Shown here one piece after another: positions 37,031 through 45,635 of a stretch of 46,586 nucleotides of DNA. The number at the start of each line of letters is the position of its first letter. Position 1 is the first letter of the stretch. Source of the DNA: Clostridiales bacterium (lineage in GTDB: Bacteria > Bacillota > Clostridia > Oscillospirales > Oscillospiraceae); NCBI GenBank assembly GCA_018374635.1, contig JAHAEW010000015.1, forward strand, positions 1 through 46,586, given 5' to 3'. The notes below the pieces were generated by a model. That model was not told the origin of the DNA, ran no database searches, and saw only the letters and a program-made list of their open reading frames with translations. The translations under genes and the position numbers were made by a program.

Positions 37031-38215
37031 TTATGCTCCCATCCCCAGCAGCTCCAGCGCCGCCTGGAACTGGATATCCTCCGCCAGGGGCAGGACCCCT
37101 GCCGTCAGCCGGGCCTGGTCCTCCTCGGAAAGGGCGGTCTCCCGGTCCAGGTGCAGTCCGGCGCCGATGAGGCTCACGCCGTTGCCGGTAAAATACTCGG
37201 CGGTGGAGATCCCCAGGGCGCCCCCGTTGAGCAAGGGAAAGAGCTGCTGGGAGTATCCCTTTCCGCTGGTGGGGGCGCCGATCACCACGGCTGCGCCCTC
37301 TTCCTGGAGCTCGGCGGCAAAGATCTCCGCGGCGCTGTATGTATTCTCATTGACCAGCACTGCCATGGGGAGATCCACACACGCCGCGTCCGATTCATAG
37401 ATCTTTTCCGCGCCCGTGTGGCTGCGGGTCTGGAAGATGGGGCCTTCCGGCAGCAGGAAATCCAGCATGGGGATGAGCTCATCCAGATAGCCGCCCCCAT
37501 TGTCCCGCATATCAAAGACCAGAGCCGTGGCTCCCTGGCTCTGAAGGTCGGTGACAGCCTCCTTCACCCGGTCGGCGCTTCCCGCAAAAAAGTTGGAGAG
37601 CTTGACGTAGCCCACGCCATTCGCCAGGTACTCGTAGGAGACCGGATCGGTCTGGATGCTCTTGCGCACCAGCTCCACCTCCCGGCTGTTCCCATCCAAG
37701 CCCCGGACAGTGAGACGGACGGTACTCCCCTCTTCTCCCGCGATGCGGTCGGGGGCCTCATACCGCGCCTCGCCGGCAATATCCTCGCCGTCCACCGCGG
37801 TGATGAGCTCGCCCTCGGCCAGCCCCGCCTCCTCCGCTGAGCCGCCCGGCACCACGGCGCGGATGGTCAGTCCCGCTTCGCTGGTGTAGTCCACGGTGAC
37901 GCCGATGCCCACATAGACGTTCGCCCGGCGCTCCTGCTCGGCCTGGTATGCCTCCGCGTCCAAATAGTAGGACCAGCGGTCTCCCAGGCCCTCGATCATG
38001 CCGGACAGGGCCTGATCGGTCACCTGCTCCGTCTTTTCCCCCACAAACTGGGTCTTGACCAGCGTGATCCCCTGGAGCAGAGAGAGTCCATCCCGTCCCA
38101 GCACCAGCCACGCCGCACATCCCACTCCGATCAGCGTCACCACCAGCGTGGCCGCAGCCGTACCGATCAGGGCGCCCATCCCAAAGCGCTTTTTCTGCTT
38201 CTGTCTTTCTTTCAT
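37031..38215 (-). CDS. S41 family C-terminal processing peptidase (Ctp)
   Basis: 394 residues. One N-terminal membrane helix (GALIGTAAATLVVTLIGVGC) anchors an extracytoplasmic protease. A PDZ domain (about residues 90-170, GIGVTVDYTSEAGLTIRAVV) is followed by the tail-specific protease core. The catalytic Ser lies in GAPTSGKGYSQQLF with the Lys four residues downstream or nearby, and VFDMRDNGGGYLDELI precedes it. Such enzymes trim envelope or sporulation proteins. AAGGAGG stands 6 nt before the chosen ATG. It follows the M23 peptidase gene across a terminator and so is close to, but may be transcribed apart from, ftsEX. Confidence 0.93.
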   Translation of the reverse strand: MKERQKQKKRFGMGALIGTAAATLVVTLIGVGCAAWLVLGRDGLSLLQGITLVKTQFVGEKTEQVTDQALSGMIEGLGDRWSYYLDAEAYQAEQERRANVYVGIGVTVDYTSEAGLTIRAVVPGGSAEEAGLAEGELITAVDGEDIAGEARYEAPDRIAGEEGSTVRLTVRGLDGNSREVELVRKSIQTDPVSYEYLANGVGYVKLSNFFAGSADRVKEAVTDLQSQGATALVFDMRDNGGGYLDELIPMLDFLLPEGPIFQTRSHTGAEKIYESDAACVDLPMAVLVNENTYSAAEIFAAELQEEGAAVVIGAPTSGKGYSQQLFPLLNGGALGISTAEYFTGNGVSLIGAGLHLDRETALSEEDQARLTAGVLPLAEDIQFQAALELLGMGA

Positions 38216-38233
38216 AGCGGACCTCCTTGCCGG

Positions 38234-38268
38234 ATAAAACAAGGGGGAGCGCGGATCCCGCGCTCCCC
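38234..38268 (-). terminator. Terminator after the M23 peptidase gene
   Basis: On the minus strand a 10-bp stem (GGGGAGCGCG / CGCGCTCCCC) with a 5-nt loop is followed by CTTGTTTTATC. It lies just before the S41 peptidase ribosome-binding site. Confidence 0.7.
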
Positions 38269-38294
38269 TCCGTAGTGCTCTATTCTATGACGGT

Positions 38295-39563
38295 TTACCA
38301 GTTATATGCGCGTACAAACGAGTTATACAGTCCCGGGAAACACTTTTCCGGATCGGTCCGGGTGTAATTGACCCGGATTTCCAGATGCAGATGGTTTCCG
38401 GTGGAAGATCCGGTGGTTCCCACATAGCCGATGACCTGTCCCTGGCTCACCATCTGTCCCTCAGATACCGCCCGGCTGCTCATATGGGCATAGAGGGTGG
38501 AGTTGCCGTTTCCGTGGTCGATGACCACATAGTTCCCATAGGAGCTGTGATAGGCTGATGTGACGACCTGTCCGCCCTTGCTTGCCTGGATGGGGGTGCC
38601 GCCGGGAGCCGGGATATCAATGCCGGTGTGGCTCTGGGGACGGTGGGTGATGGGGTGGATCCGGTAGCCAAAAGCGGAGGTAAGCTTATAGCGGCCAGGC
38701 AGAGGCCACAGATAATCGCCTCCGGGGTCCAGAACGATGTTGTTCTGCTTGCGCTCCTCCTCCAGCTTCTTCTGCTTTGCCACCAACTCCTTCTGAATCT
38801 CGGCGGCTGCCGCGCTCTCGGCCTCCAGCTGGCGGTTGACCTCGGCGGCGTCGGCATTGATCTGATCCAGCAGCGCCTGAGCCTCGGCCACCTTCTGCTT
38901 CTGCTCGGCCTTTTTGGCCTCCTGCTCAGCCTTTTTGGCCTCCTGCTCGGCGCGGGCGCTCTCCAGATCGGCCTTGAGGGACTCGATCTGCTTGCGGGTG
39001 GCTACCAGCTCGTCCATGACGGCCTGGTCATAGCTCATGATCTCATCCACCATATTGATCCGGTCCAGCAGGTCGGTAAAATCCTCTGCCTGGAAGATAA
39101 TGGACCAGTAGGAGACATTTCCGCCCTCCTCCATGGCCCGCACCCTCTGGCAGAAGAGCTCGTACTGGGCCTCTTCCCGGGCCACAGCCTCCACCCGCTC
39201 AGCTTCCTTCTGGGTGATCTCACCGTCATAATAGGTGATCTGGTTCTGGATGTTGGTCAGCTCCGTGTTGATGGCCTCCAGCTGCTGCTGGAGGATGTTC
39301 CGCTTGGCCTTGGCATCCGCTTGGTCGCTCTTGAGATCGTTCAGTTTCTCCTTGAGCTCCTCCTGGCGGTCCTTGGAGGCCTGCTGCTCCTGCTTGAGCT
39401 TGTCGATCTCCGACTGGCTCACCGCTCCGGCTGTGCCGCTCACAATCATACTGACCATGGGCAGGATCATCAGCGCCGCCATGAGCAGCGCAAGTCCTGC
39501 CACCACCACGCGGTGGATGCTCCACCGCTCCTTTTCCGGCTTCTTTCTTGTCTGCTTCGCCAT
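38295..39563 (-). CDS. M23 family peptidoglycan hydrolase / EnvC-PcsB-like activator
   Basis: 422 residues. A basic start and one membrane helix (VVVAGLALLMAALMILPMVS) are followed by a long coiled coil (about residues 50-270, with three copies of EAKKAEQ-type repeats) and a C-terminal LytM domain. Zinc ligands are present: His and Asp in HTGIDIPAPGG, the HxH in GNHLHLEIRV, and the His of YAHMSSR. It therefore looks catalytically competent, unlike EnvC. The coiled coil plus its place 19 nt after ftsX mark it as the FtsEX partner, the arrangement known for EnvC, PcsB and CwlO systems. AAGGAG stands 10 nt before the ATG. Confidence 0.93.
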   Translation of the reverse strand: MAKQTRKKPEKERWSIHRVVVAGLALLMAALMILPMVSMIVSGTAGAVSQSEIDKLKQEQQASKDRQEELKEKLNDLKSDQADAKAKRNILQQQLEAINTELTNIQNQITYYDGEITQKEAERVEAVAREEAQYELFCQRVRAMEEGGNVSYWSIIFQAEDFTDLLDRINMVDEIMSYDQAVMDELVATRKQIESLKADLESARAEQEAKKAEQEAKKAEQKQKVAEAQALLDQINADAAEVNRQLEAESAAAAEIQKELVAKQKKLEEERKQNNIVLDPGGDYLWPLPGRYKLTSAFGYRIHPITHRPQSHTGIDIPAPGGTPIQASKGGQVVTSAYHSSYGNYVVIDHGNGNSTLYAHMSSRAVSEGQMVSQGQVIGYVGTTGSSTGNHLHLEIRVNYTRTDPEKCFPGLYNSFVRAYNW

Positions 39564-39582
39564 CGATAAATTACTCCTTGTA

Positions 39583-40470
39583 TTAAACCTGAAGGAACTT
39601 ACGGATCGCCATCAAGCTTCCCCCCACACCGATCACAAAACCGGTGCCTAGAAAAATCCCCAGCACCATCATGGCCATCTGTTCAAAGGGAAGAACGGTG
39701 ATCAGCTGCATGGTATCGGACGCATTGATAGCCTTGCCGATGAGCGTATACACGCCCCACTGAATGAAATAGGCCAGCAGTGCGCCGGCAAGTCCCAGAA
39801 TCAATCCCTCAAACACAAAGGGCCAGCGCACAAACCCATTGGTGGCGCCGCACATCTTCATGATGGCGATCTCCTCCCGGCGGTTGAAGGTGGCCAGCTT
39901 GATGGTGTTGGTGATGATAAACAGGGAGACCAGCAGCAGGATGGCTACCAGGATCACGGCCACGCCGCTTGCCACGTTGCGCACCACGGTGAAGCCCTCC
40001 GCCACCTCATAGGCCGCGCTGGTCTCGGCCACGCCGGTGATCCCCTTTACCTGCTCCACCGTCTGACGGAGCTGGTTGAGATCCTCCACATGGATTCGGT
40101 AGCGGTCCCGCAGCACTGTATCAGGCAGGCTCTCAAAGAGCTCGGTCTCCTCCTGCTTGGCGGCAAATTCCTCCTTGGCCTCTCCCCGGCTCATAAATTC
40201 CGCCGACGCCACATTGGGCACCGCCAGGATCTGTTCCTCCAGAGCCCGGGCCTGCTCCTCGGTATAGGTCTCGTCGATGTAGGCCAGAAACTCGTTCTGC
40301 TTCTCAAAATCCCCCAGCATATTATCCAGGTTGACGGCCACCAGAGAGAAGGACCCCATGATCAGCAGACAGCAGATGATCATGCAGACCGCCGCGAAGG
40401 ACATCAGTCCATGGGTAAAGATGCTCTGAAAGCCCTCTACAAAAAAGTAACCAATATTAAATCGTCTCAT
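39583..40470 (-). CDS. ftsX: Cell division protein FtsX
   Basis: 295 residues. Four membrane helices: one near residues 20-45 (MSFAAVCMIICCLLIMGSFS) and three after residue 170. A large outer loop (ECD, about residues 50-165) reaches the M23 protein, including FLAYIDETYTEEQARALEEQ. With the ATPase FtsE it forms a type VII-ABC-like mechanotransmitter that switches on cell-wall hydrolysis at division. Its start overlaps the end of ftsE by 14 nt, so the two are translationally coupled. Confidence 0.95.
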   Translation of the reverse strand: MRRFNIGYFFVEGFQSIFTHGLMSFAAVCMIICCLLIMGSFSLVAVNLDNMLGDFEKQNEFLAYIDETYTEEQARALEEQILAVPNVASAEFMSRGEAKEEFAAKQEETELFESLPDTVLRDRYRIHVEDLNQLRQTVEQVKGITGVAETSAAYEVAEGFTVVRNVASGVAVILVAILLLVSLFIITNTIKLATFNRREEIAIMKMCGATNGFVRWPFVFEGLILGLAGALLAYFIQWGVYTLIGKAINASDTMQLITVLPFEQMAMMVLGIFLGTGFVIGVGGSLMAIRKFLQV

Positions 40471-41146
40471 TGTCGTAATACCCGCCCATTCCGTCGCTGA
40501 TGATCCGTCCGTTTTCGATGGCGATCACCCGCTTGGCAAAGCGGTTGACCAGCTCCTTCTCATGGGTGACCACCAGCACGGTGGTGCCAAGCTCATTGAT
40601 CTTCTCCAGCAGCATCATGATCTCCAGCGAGCGCTGGGGGTCCAGGTTTCCCGTGGGCTCGTCCGCGATGATCATGCTGGGATTGTTGACCAGCGCCCGG
40701 GCGATGGCCACGCGCTGCTGTTCGCCGCCCGAGAGCTCATCCGGCCGCCGGTCGGCCTTGGTGTCCAGTCCCACCAGCTCCAGCACGTAGGCGATGCGCT
40801 TCTTGATCTCCCGGGGGGAGGCGCCCACGGCCCGCATGGCAAAGACCAGATTGTCGTAGATGCTCTTCTTCTCGATCAGGCGGAAATCCTGAAAGATGAC
40901 ACCCAGAGTCCGGCGCATATAGGGCACCTGTCTGGGCCGGATGGTGTTCAGATTATAGCCGTTGACCATAAGACGTCCATCGGTGGGGGCCGCCTCCGCT
41001 GTGATCAGCTTGATGATGGTCGACTTTCCCGAACCCGAGGGGCCGACCAGAAAGACAAATTCCCCGTCGTCAATGCGCATGGAAATGCCTTTCAAGGCCT
41101 TGGTCCCATTGTCATAGGCCTTATAGATATCGATAAAACGAATCAT
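40457..41146 (-). CDS. ftsE: Cell division ATP-binding protein FtsE
   Basis: 229 residues. ABC ATPase with Walker A VGPSGSGKSTIIKLI, Q-loop VIFQDFRLI, signature LSGGEQQRVAIARALVNNP, Walker B MIIADEPTGNLD and the switch His in VVTHEKELV. The start MIRFIDIYKAYDNG has AAGAGGT just upstream. It heads the ftsE-ftsX-M23 unit. The upstream gap (41147-41303) has a 14-bp hairpin. Confidence 0.97.
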   Translation of the reverse strand: MIRFIDIYKAYDNGTKALKGISMRIDDGEFVFLVGPSGSGKSTIIKLITAEAAPTDGRLMVNGYNLNTIRPRQVPYMRRTLGVIFQDFRLIEKKSIYDNLVFAMRAVGASPREIKKRIAYVLELVGLDTKADRRPDELSGGEQQRVAIARALVNNPSMIIADEPTGNLDPQRSLEIMMLLEKINELGTTVLVVTHEKELVNRFAKRVIAIENGRIISDGMGGYYDNETI

Positions 41147-41183
41147 AACTACCTCTTTTATGTAAAGGAACTGTATAAGAAGA

Positions 41184-41224
41184 ATGCAGAATACAGAGCG
41201 CTCCTGTGTTTCTGTATTCTGCAT
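41184..41224. terminator. Long hairpin between the CdaR-type gene and ftsE
   Basis: 14-bp perfect stem (ATGCAGAATACAGA and its complement) with a 13-nt loop, followed on the minus strand by TTCTTCTTATAC. It may be a weak terminator for the regulator gene or a leader structure of ftsE. A shorter CCGGC / GCCGG hairpin lies at 41234-41246. Confidence 0.5.
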
Positions 41225-41303
41225 CGTTCCATATCCGGCTCTGCCGGTATCTCTGCGGACACGGGGCGCAGCTACGCCGCAGCGTTCCACAGACTTCTCA
41301 TAC

Positions 41304-42395
41304 TCAGTTGTCGATGCCGCGGGAAATGAGGTACTTCTTGACCATCAGGGCCACCTTGAAGGTGATGGCGTCATCGAACTCCCGCAGGTCCAGACCGGTG
41401 AGCTTCTTGATCTTCTCCAAACGGTAGACCAGCGTATTCCGGTGGACGAAGAGTTTCCGGGCCGTCTCCGACACGTTCAGGTTGTTCTCAAAGAACTTGT
41501 TGATGGTAAAGAGGGTCTCCTGATCCAGCGCGTCAATGGGATTCTTCTTAAAGACCTCCTGCAGGAACATCTCGCACAGGGTGGTGGGCAGCTGATAGAT
41601 CAGGCGGCCGATCCCCAGGTTTTCATAGTTGATGATGGACTTCTCCGTGTCAAAGACCTTGCCCACCTCGATGGCTACCTGAGCCTCCTTATAGGCCCGG
41701 GCCAGATCCCGGATATGCCCCACGATGGTGCCGATACCGATGACCACCTTGATATTGAGCTCCTCGGTGATGGCCTCCTCCACCTGCTTGGCGATCTTGT
41801 AGAGGTCCTTCCCCTCGGTCCCCTCGTTGAGCTGCTTGATGAGGGCCACATCGGTCTCGCTGATGGAGAGCACAAAATCGGTCTGCTTGTCGGGGAAAAG
41901 ATTCTGCACCACGTCGATTGCGGCCACATCATTGCTCTCCACCTGCCGGATCAGGAACACAGCCCGGGGCAGTTCGGAGACAAAATGGAGCTCCTTGGCC
42001 CGGACATAGATATCCCCCAGGAGGATATTGTCAGAAATAATATTCTTGATAAAGGTCGCCTTATCGTGCTTTTCCTCGTAATAGGTCTTGGCGCCATTGA
42101 GCGCCACCACCGCCATGGAGCAAACCAGCTTTGCCTCGGCATCATCCCCACGGACAAAGGCGGCATAGTCAAACTGGGACCCCCAGCCGGTCAGAGTCTT
42201 GAAGGTGCGGCCCTCGTAGGCCACGGCGTTTCCCTCACCACTGTTGACCGCCTCTACCACACCAGGCCAACGCTCGCCAATGCAGGTAAGCTCGTTGCAG
42301 GCGACCACCGTTCCCTCGGAGTCGATCACGCCGATGGCCCGGTCCGTGCTGTCCTTCATTTGGAGAACGACGCTTTGAAAAATCCTGCTAGACAT
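41304..42395 (-). CDS. CdaR/PucR-type transcriptional regulator
   Basis: 363 residues. The N-terminal part (about 1-130) looks like a sensor domain (AIGVIDSEGTVVACNELTCI). The middle is a GGDEF-like CdaR domain lacking catalytic residues. The C-terminal PucR-type helix-turn-helix reads ALDQETLFTINKFFENNLNV followed by SETARKLFVHRNTLVYRLEK, which is highly characteristic. Family members regulate sugar diacid, purine or amino-acid use; no such pathway is next to it, so the target is open. It has a good promoter of its own (42484-42512) and stands before ftsE, with a hairpin between them. Confidence 0.9.
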   Translation of the reverse strand: MSSRIFQSVVLQMKDSTDRAIGVIDSEGTVVACNELTCIGERWPGVVEAVNSGEGNAVAYEGRTFKTLTGWGSQFDYAAFVRGDDAEAKLVCSMAVVALNGAKTYYEEKHDKATFIKNIISDNILLGDIYVRAKELHFVSELPRAVFLIRQVESNDVAAIDVVQNLFPDKQTDFVLSISETDVALIKQLNEGTEGKDLYKIAKQVEEAITEELNIKVVIGIGTIVGHIRDLARAYKEAQVAIEVGKVFDTEKSIINYENLGIGRLIYQLPTTLCEMFLQEVFKKNPIDALDQETLFTINKFFENNLNVSETARKLFVHRNTLVYRLEKIKKLTGLDLREFDDAITFKVALMVKKYLISRGIDN

Positions 42396-42483
42396 TTACA
42401 ATGCCCCCCTAAACTTTGTACTTGCGTTGGGAACCCTTCTCAAAAATTCACACGCATTTCTACCATTTCACTCATATGGAACT

Positions 42484-42512
42484 ATTATAGCGGCTTTTTT
42501 TTCTCTTTTCAA
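42484..42512 (-). promoter_or_regulatory. Promoter of the CdaR/PucR-type regulator
   Basis: On the minus strand: TTGAAA, 17-nt spacer rich in A, TATAAT. The leader is about 80 nt. Confidence 0.8.
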
Positions 42513-42547
42513 TAGGCTGTGTAAAGTTTTTTGTGGAAAATGCCGAA

Positions 42548-43285
42548 CTACGGCGTTTCCTTTCTGCCTGCACAGGATGCATGCTCCCGCAAAGCCTGTA
42601 CCTCCTCCGCTGACAGAGGGCGCCACTGTCCCTTCTCCAGCGACGGGTCCAGCGCCAGAGGACCCATGGTCAGACGTTTGAGATAGACCACCGGCTTCCC
42701 ACGCTCCTCCAGCATCCGCTTGATCTGGTGGTACTTTCCCTCCCGCAGGGTGACGATCCCCTCATCCGGCCGCTCCAGGCGCTCCAGACCGGCGGGCAGG
42801 CATTCCAGTCCATCCTCCAGCTTCATCCCGGCGGCAAAGGCGGCGCAGTCCTCCTGGTCCAGTTCCCCGTCAACCCGTACAAAGTAGGTCTTGTCCACAT
42901 GCTTGCGCGGGGAGAGCAGATCGTGGGCCAGCGCCCCATCATTGGTCAGCAGCAGCAGGCCCTCTGTATCCCGGTCCAGCCGTCCGGCCGGAAAGAGTCC
43001 GATCCGCTTCAGGTGGGGCGGCAGCAGATCCAGCACCGTTTTCTGCCGGGGGTCCTCGGTGGCAGAGACCACCCCTCCCGGCTTGTGCAGCATGAGACAG
43101 GTATACTTCTCGCCTGAAACCGGAAGTCCGTCCACCTCCAGCACCAGCCCCTCCCGGTCGTATCTTTCCTCCACAGAGCGCGCCTTGCTGCCATTCACCG
43201 TCACCCGGCCGGCGCGCACCAGCTCTTTGACCTCCCGCCGGGACCAGTGCCCCGTACCCGAGAGGATCTTATCCAGTCGTTCCAT
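42548..43285 (-). CDS. 16S rRNA pseudouridine synthase, RsuA family
   Basis: 245 residues. An N-terminal S4 RNA-binding domain (ERLDKILSGTGHWSRREVKE) is followed by the catalytic domain with the active Asp in PAGRLDRDTEGLLLLTNDG. Other family segments are HKPGGVVSATEDPRQKTVLD and YHQIKRMLEERGKPVVYLKR. The RsuA branch modifies U516 of 16S rRNA, whereas RluB/E/F act on 23S; the branch is only a likely call here. GGAGCAGGG precedes the chosen ATG. It diverges from the DUF4830 gene, with an AT-rich promoter region between. Confidence 0.92.
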   Translation of the reverse strand: MERLDKILSGTGHWSRREVKELVRAGRVTVNGSKARSVEERYDREGLVLEVDGLPVSGEKYTCLMLHKPGGVVSATEDPRQKTVLDLLPPHLKRIGLFPAGRLDRDTEGLLLLTNDGALAHDLLSPRKHVDKTYFVRVDGELDQEDCAAFAAGMKLEDGLECLPAGLERLERPDEGIVTLREGKYHQIKRMLEERGKPVVYLKRLTMGPLALDPSLEKGQWRPLSAEEVQALREHASCAGRKETP

Positions 43286-43339
43286 GTTCCCTGCTCCGTT
43301 TCTTCCGGCGCCTTCCGGCGCGAAATCCAAATTGGTGAT

Positions 43340-43348
43340 ATTATATCA
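43340..43348 (-). promoter_or_regulatory. Extended -10 element upstream of the pseudouridine synthase gene
   Basis: On the minus strand TGATATAAT, a TGn-extended -10 box, with no clear -35 at the normal distance. It lies in the AT-rich island between the two divergent genes. Confidence 0.5.
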
Positions 43349-43406
43349 TATTTTCCCCTGGATGCACATATCCATAGAGACAAAGAATGGAAAGGAGCGT
43401 TGCGCT

Positions 43407-43883
43407 GTGTTTATTTGGACGACTCGGCTCAGCCGGGGGCGCATCGTCGTCGGCGTTGCGGCCGCCGTGCTGATCTGCAGCTGTGTGCTGACGGGCGTGG
43501 GGGCATTGAGGACACAGGGTGCGGAAGCCTCCGCCACAGTCAGCGGCAATGGGATCAGAACCAATGAAGACCGGATCGCCTACCTGGCCTCTTATGGCTG
43601 GGAGGTCTCCCCTGATCCCGTCTCGGTGGAGGAACTGCAGATCCCCGAGGAATTTGACGACACATACACCCAATATCTGGATCTCCAGACAGAACAGGGC
43701 TTTGACCTGGCCAAATACCGTGGAAAGCGGGTCAAACGCTATACGTATGCCATTACCAACTATCCAACGGGAGAGAGCGGTGTCCAGGCCGGTCTGCTCC
43801 TCTATCGAAACACTGTGATTGGCGGGGACGTGTTGTCCAATGCACTGGGCGGCTTTATTCACGGTCTGACCATGCCCACCTGA
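43407..43883 (+). CDS. DUF4830 domain-containing protein
   Basis: 158 residues from a GTG start with AAAGGAG 9 nt upstream. One N-terminal membrane helix or signal anchor (GRIVVGVAAAVLICSCVLTG) precedes a small outer domain. The domain has the DUF4830 pattern: EDRIAYLASYGWEVSPDPV, IPEEFDDTYTQYLDLQTEQG, FDLAKYRGKRVKRYTYAITN and a VIGGDVLSNALGGFIHG ending. The function of this family is unknown; it is common in Oscillospiraceae. A longer in-frame start would run back through the divergent pseudouridine synthase gene and is rejected. It is one of four plus-strand genes and ends at a bidirectional terminator. Confidence 0.85.
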   Translation: MFIWTTRLSRGRIVVGVAAAVLICSCVLTGVGALRTQGAEASATVSGNGIRTNEDRIAYLASYGWEVSPDPVSVEELQIPEEFDDTYTQYLDLQTEQGFDLAKYRGKRVKRYTYAITNYPTGESGVQAGLLLYRNTVIGGDVLSNALGGFIHGLTMPT

Positions 43884-43892
43884 CCCCCCATA

Positions 43893-43928
43893 AAAAATGT
43901 TCCAGGAACTTGTTCCTGGAACATTTTT
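43893..43928. terminator. Bidirectional terminator between convergent genes
   Basis: 17-bp perfect inverted repeat (AAAAATGTTCCAGGAAC and its complement) with a 2-nt loop, giving T-runs on both strands. It lies between the DUF4830 gene and the membrane protein gene. Confidence 0.93.
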
Positions 43929-44531
43929 CTACTCTACCGCAAGGGTCTTGATGCTCAAAAAGAGAAATTTGACATACATTCCCACGGCTGTCAGCAGCAG
44001 CACATTGGCCAGGATGGTAACAAAACGTATCACTCCTGCCGGCACGGGCAGAAGGCTCAGTGCATAGCTGAACACCACCACAGCCGTTACGATCATATAG
44101 AGCAGCCCCACCTGCTCCCCCTGTGCTGCCAGGCCGTCGGCTCCCCGCTCCATCAGCAGTCCGCATGTGGCCCGGCAGCAGAAACGGGCCGCCAGACAGG
44201 TCAGGGTCTGCGCAATGCAGCTGAGCAGGATCACCAGTACTGGAAGGATCTTGAGGGTTATCATCATGCCCAGGATCGTAGCCACCACTGAACCGGCAAA
44301 GACCACAACCACATTGGCAACGGAGAAGCTGAAGGCCGGCTGATAGGCCCTGTCAACGCCGCGCAGGGTATACAGTCCCGCCAGCGTCATCGCCATGCAT
44401 CCCAAACTCAAAAATCCGAAGAAGAGCAGCTGGGTCAATCCCACCAGATTGGCCAGGCCCAGCAGGAGCTGAATCCCTTCCGCCGTCAACAGCAGCTGCA
44501 ATCCCTGGTTCAGGGCGCGATTTTTTGTCAT
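43929..44531 (-). CDS. Hypothetical six-helix membrane protein
   Basis: 200 residues with about six hydrophobic segments in three pairs (for example LTQLLFFGFLSLGCMAMTLA, VVVVFAGSVVATILGMMITL and AGVIRFVTILANVLLLTAVG). A hydrophilic loop with AARFCCRATCG and MERGADGLAAQ separates the last pair. I do not recognise a family. AAAGGGG stands 11 nt before the chosen ATG. It follows mscS by only 4 nt, so it is very likely co-expressed and may be an envelope-stress or transport partner; that is an inference from position alone. Confidence 0.75.
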   Translation of the reverse strand: MTKNRALNQGLQLLLTAEGIQLLLGLANLVGLTQLLFFGFLSLGCMAMTLAGLYTLRGVDRAYQPAFSFSVANVVVVFAGSVVATILGMMITLKILPVLVILLSCIAQTLTCLAARFCCRATCGLLMERGADGLAAQGEQVGLLYMIVTAVVVFSYALSLLPVPAGVIRFVTILANVLLLTAVGMYVKFLFLSIKTLAVE

Positions 44532-44535
44532 GCGA

Positions 44536-45474
44536 TTATAAACCCCTTTCCAATCCGCCCTTTCCCTCCAGCACATGGAGGTTGAGATGCGGATAGGTCA
44601 AATCAATCCCCGCGCGGTCAAAGGCCGCGCGCACCTGTTCCAGCAGGTCATAATAGAGGGACCAGTAATTCTCTGTCCGGCACCAGACCCGTACCGTATA
44701 CTCCACAGAGCTGTCCCGAAACGCGGACAGGCGCACGAACGGCTCCGGGTCCGAGAGGGCCATCGGATGGGCGTCAATCACACTCTGAATGGCCCCAATC
44801 ACCGCCTCGGTGGTATCGTCATAAGAGGTATTGAACGTAAGATCCACCCGGCGGTTCTCCTGAGCGTTATAGTTGACGATTTTAGCCGCTGAGATCTCAC
44901 TGTTGGGCACAAAAATGATCTTGTTGTCCACCGTCACCAGTTTTGTGTGGGACATGCTGATCTCCGCCACTGTTCCACTGACGCTGTTCGTTTCAATATA
45001 GTCCCCAACCTTAAACGGCTTGGACAGAAGGACCTGGATCCCACCCGCCAGGTTGGACAAGCTCCCCTGTACTGCCAGGGAAATTGCCAGACCTACCACG
45101 CTCAGTACGGCAACCAGCGAGGTCACATCGATATTCAGCGCACTGGCCACAATCAGCGCAAACAGGAACCAGAGCAGGATGTTCACACTGGTTCGCAAAA
45201 AGGTATGCAGGCTCTTTTCGATCTTCCCGCGCTCCAGAATCCGATTCAAAAAGTGCTGGATCACCTTGATCACGGCAAGACAGCATACAATCAGGAGTGC
45301 CAAGGAGATCAGTCTTGCAGGGGTCAGTCCGGTAAAATCCTTCAGGATGGGGGCCAGTCCGGTGGAATCAACCACTTCATTAATGACATCGGTGACGGAA
45401 CTTCCCGCGGTATCCAAAATCTCATCCACCGGTCCAGCGGTTGCACTGGGCGATGGAATGGGTGTAGCAGACAT
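44536..45474 (-). CDS. Small-conductance mechanosensitive channel, MscS family
   Basis: 312 residues. After a Ser/Pro/Thr-rich outer start there are three membrane helices. The pore-lining TM3 region reads LVAVLSVVGLAISLAVQGSL followed by SNLAGGIQVLLSKPFKVGDY, the family hallmark. The beta domain contains VTVDNKIIFVPNSEISAAKI, and a C-terminal alpha-beta domain completes the cytoplasmic cage. It opens on membrane tension to release solutes. AAGGAG stands 9 nt before the ATG. It is followed by the six-helix membrane protein. Confidence 0.95.
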   Translation of the reverse strand: MSATPIPSPSATAGPVDEILDTAGSSVTDVINEVVDSTGLAPILKDFTGLTPARLISLALLIVCCLAVIKVIQHFLNRILERGKIEKSLHTFLRTSVNILLWFLFALIVASALNIDVTSLVAVLSVVGLAISLAVQGSLSNLAGGIQVLLSKPFKVGDYIETNSVSGTVAEISMSHTKLVTVDNKIIFVPNSEISAAKIVNYNAQENRRVDLTFNTSYDDTTEAVIGAIQSVIDAHPMALSDPEPFVRLSAFRDSSVEYTVRVWCRTENYWSLYYDLLEQVRAAFDRAGIDLTYPHLNLHVLEGKGGLERGL

Positions 45475-45523
45475 CTGATTCGACTCCTTTCCGAAGACTC
45501 ATAATCTGATTTCCAGGAAACAC

Positions 45524-45552
45524 AGTGTATCATAATTTGATGGAAAGGGCAA
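45524..45552 (-). promoter_or_regulatory. Probable promoter of mscS
   Basis: On the minus strand: TTGCCC, 17-nt spacer, TACACT. A TTGACA lies slightly further upstream but at the wrong spacing for this -10 box, so the exact pair is uncertain. Confidence 0.5.
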
Positions 45553-45587
45553 GTTTCTGTCAAAGTCTGTCCACCTAGCCGACCCAT

Positions 45588-45622
45588 AAAAAAGAGCGGC
45601 GGTCCCTAAGGACCGCCGCTCT
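45588..45622 (-). terminator. Intrinsic terminator of tuf
   Basis: On the minus strand a 13-bp perfect stem (AGAGCGGCGGTCC / GGACCGCCGCTCT) with a 4-nt loop is followed by a T-run, 14 nt after the tuf stop. Confidence 0.93.
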
Positions 45623-45635
45623 GAAAGAGCTTAAA

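Noticed and set aside
42891..43406. N-terminal extension of the DUF4830 gene back over the pseudouridine synthase gene
   Set aside because: The divergent gene is complete on the other strand, and the GTG at 43407 has a good ribosome-binding site immediately before the membrane anchor.
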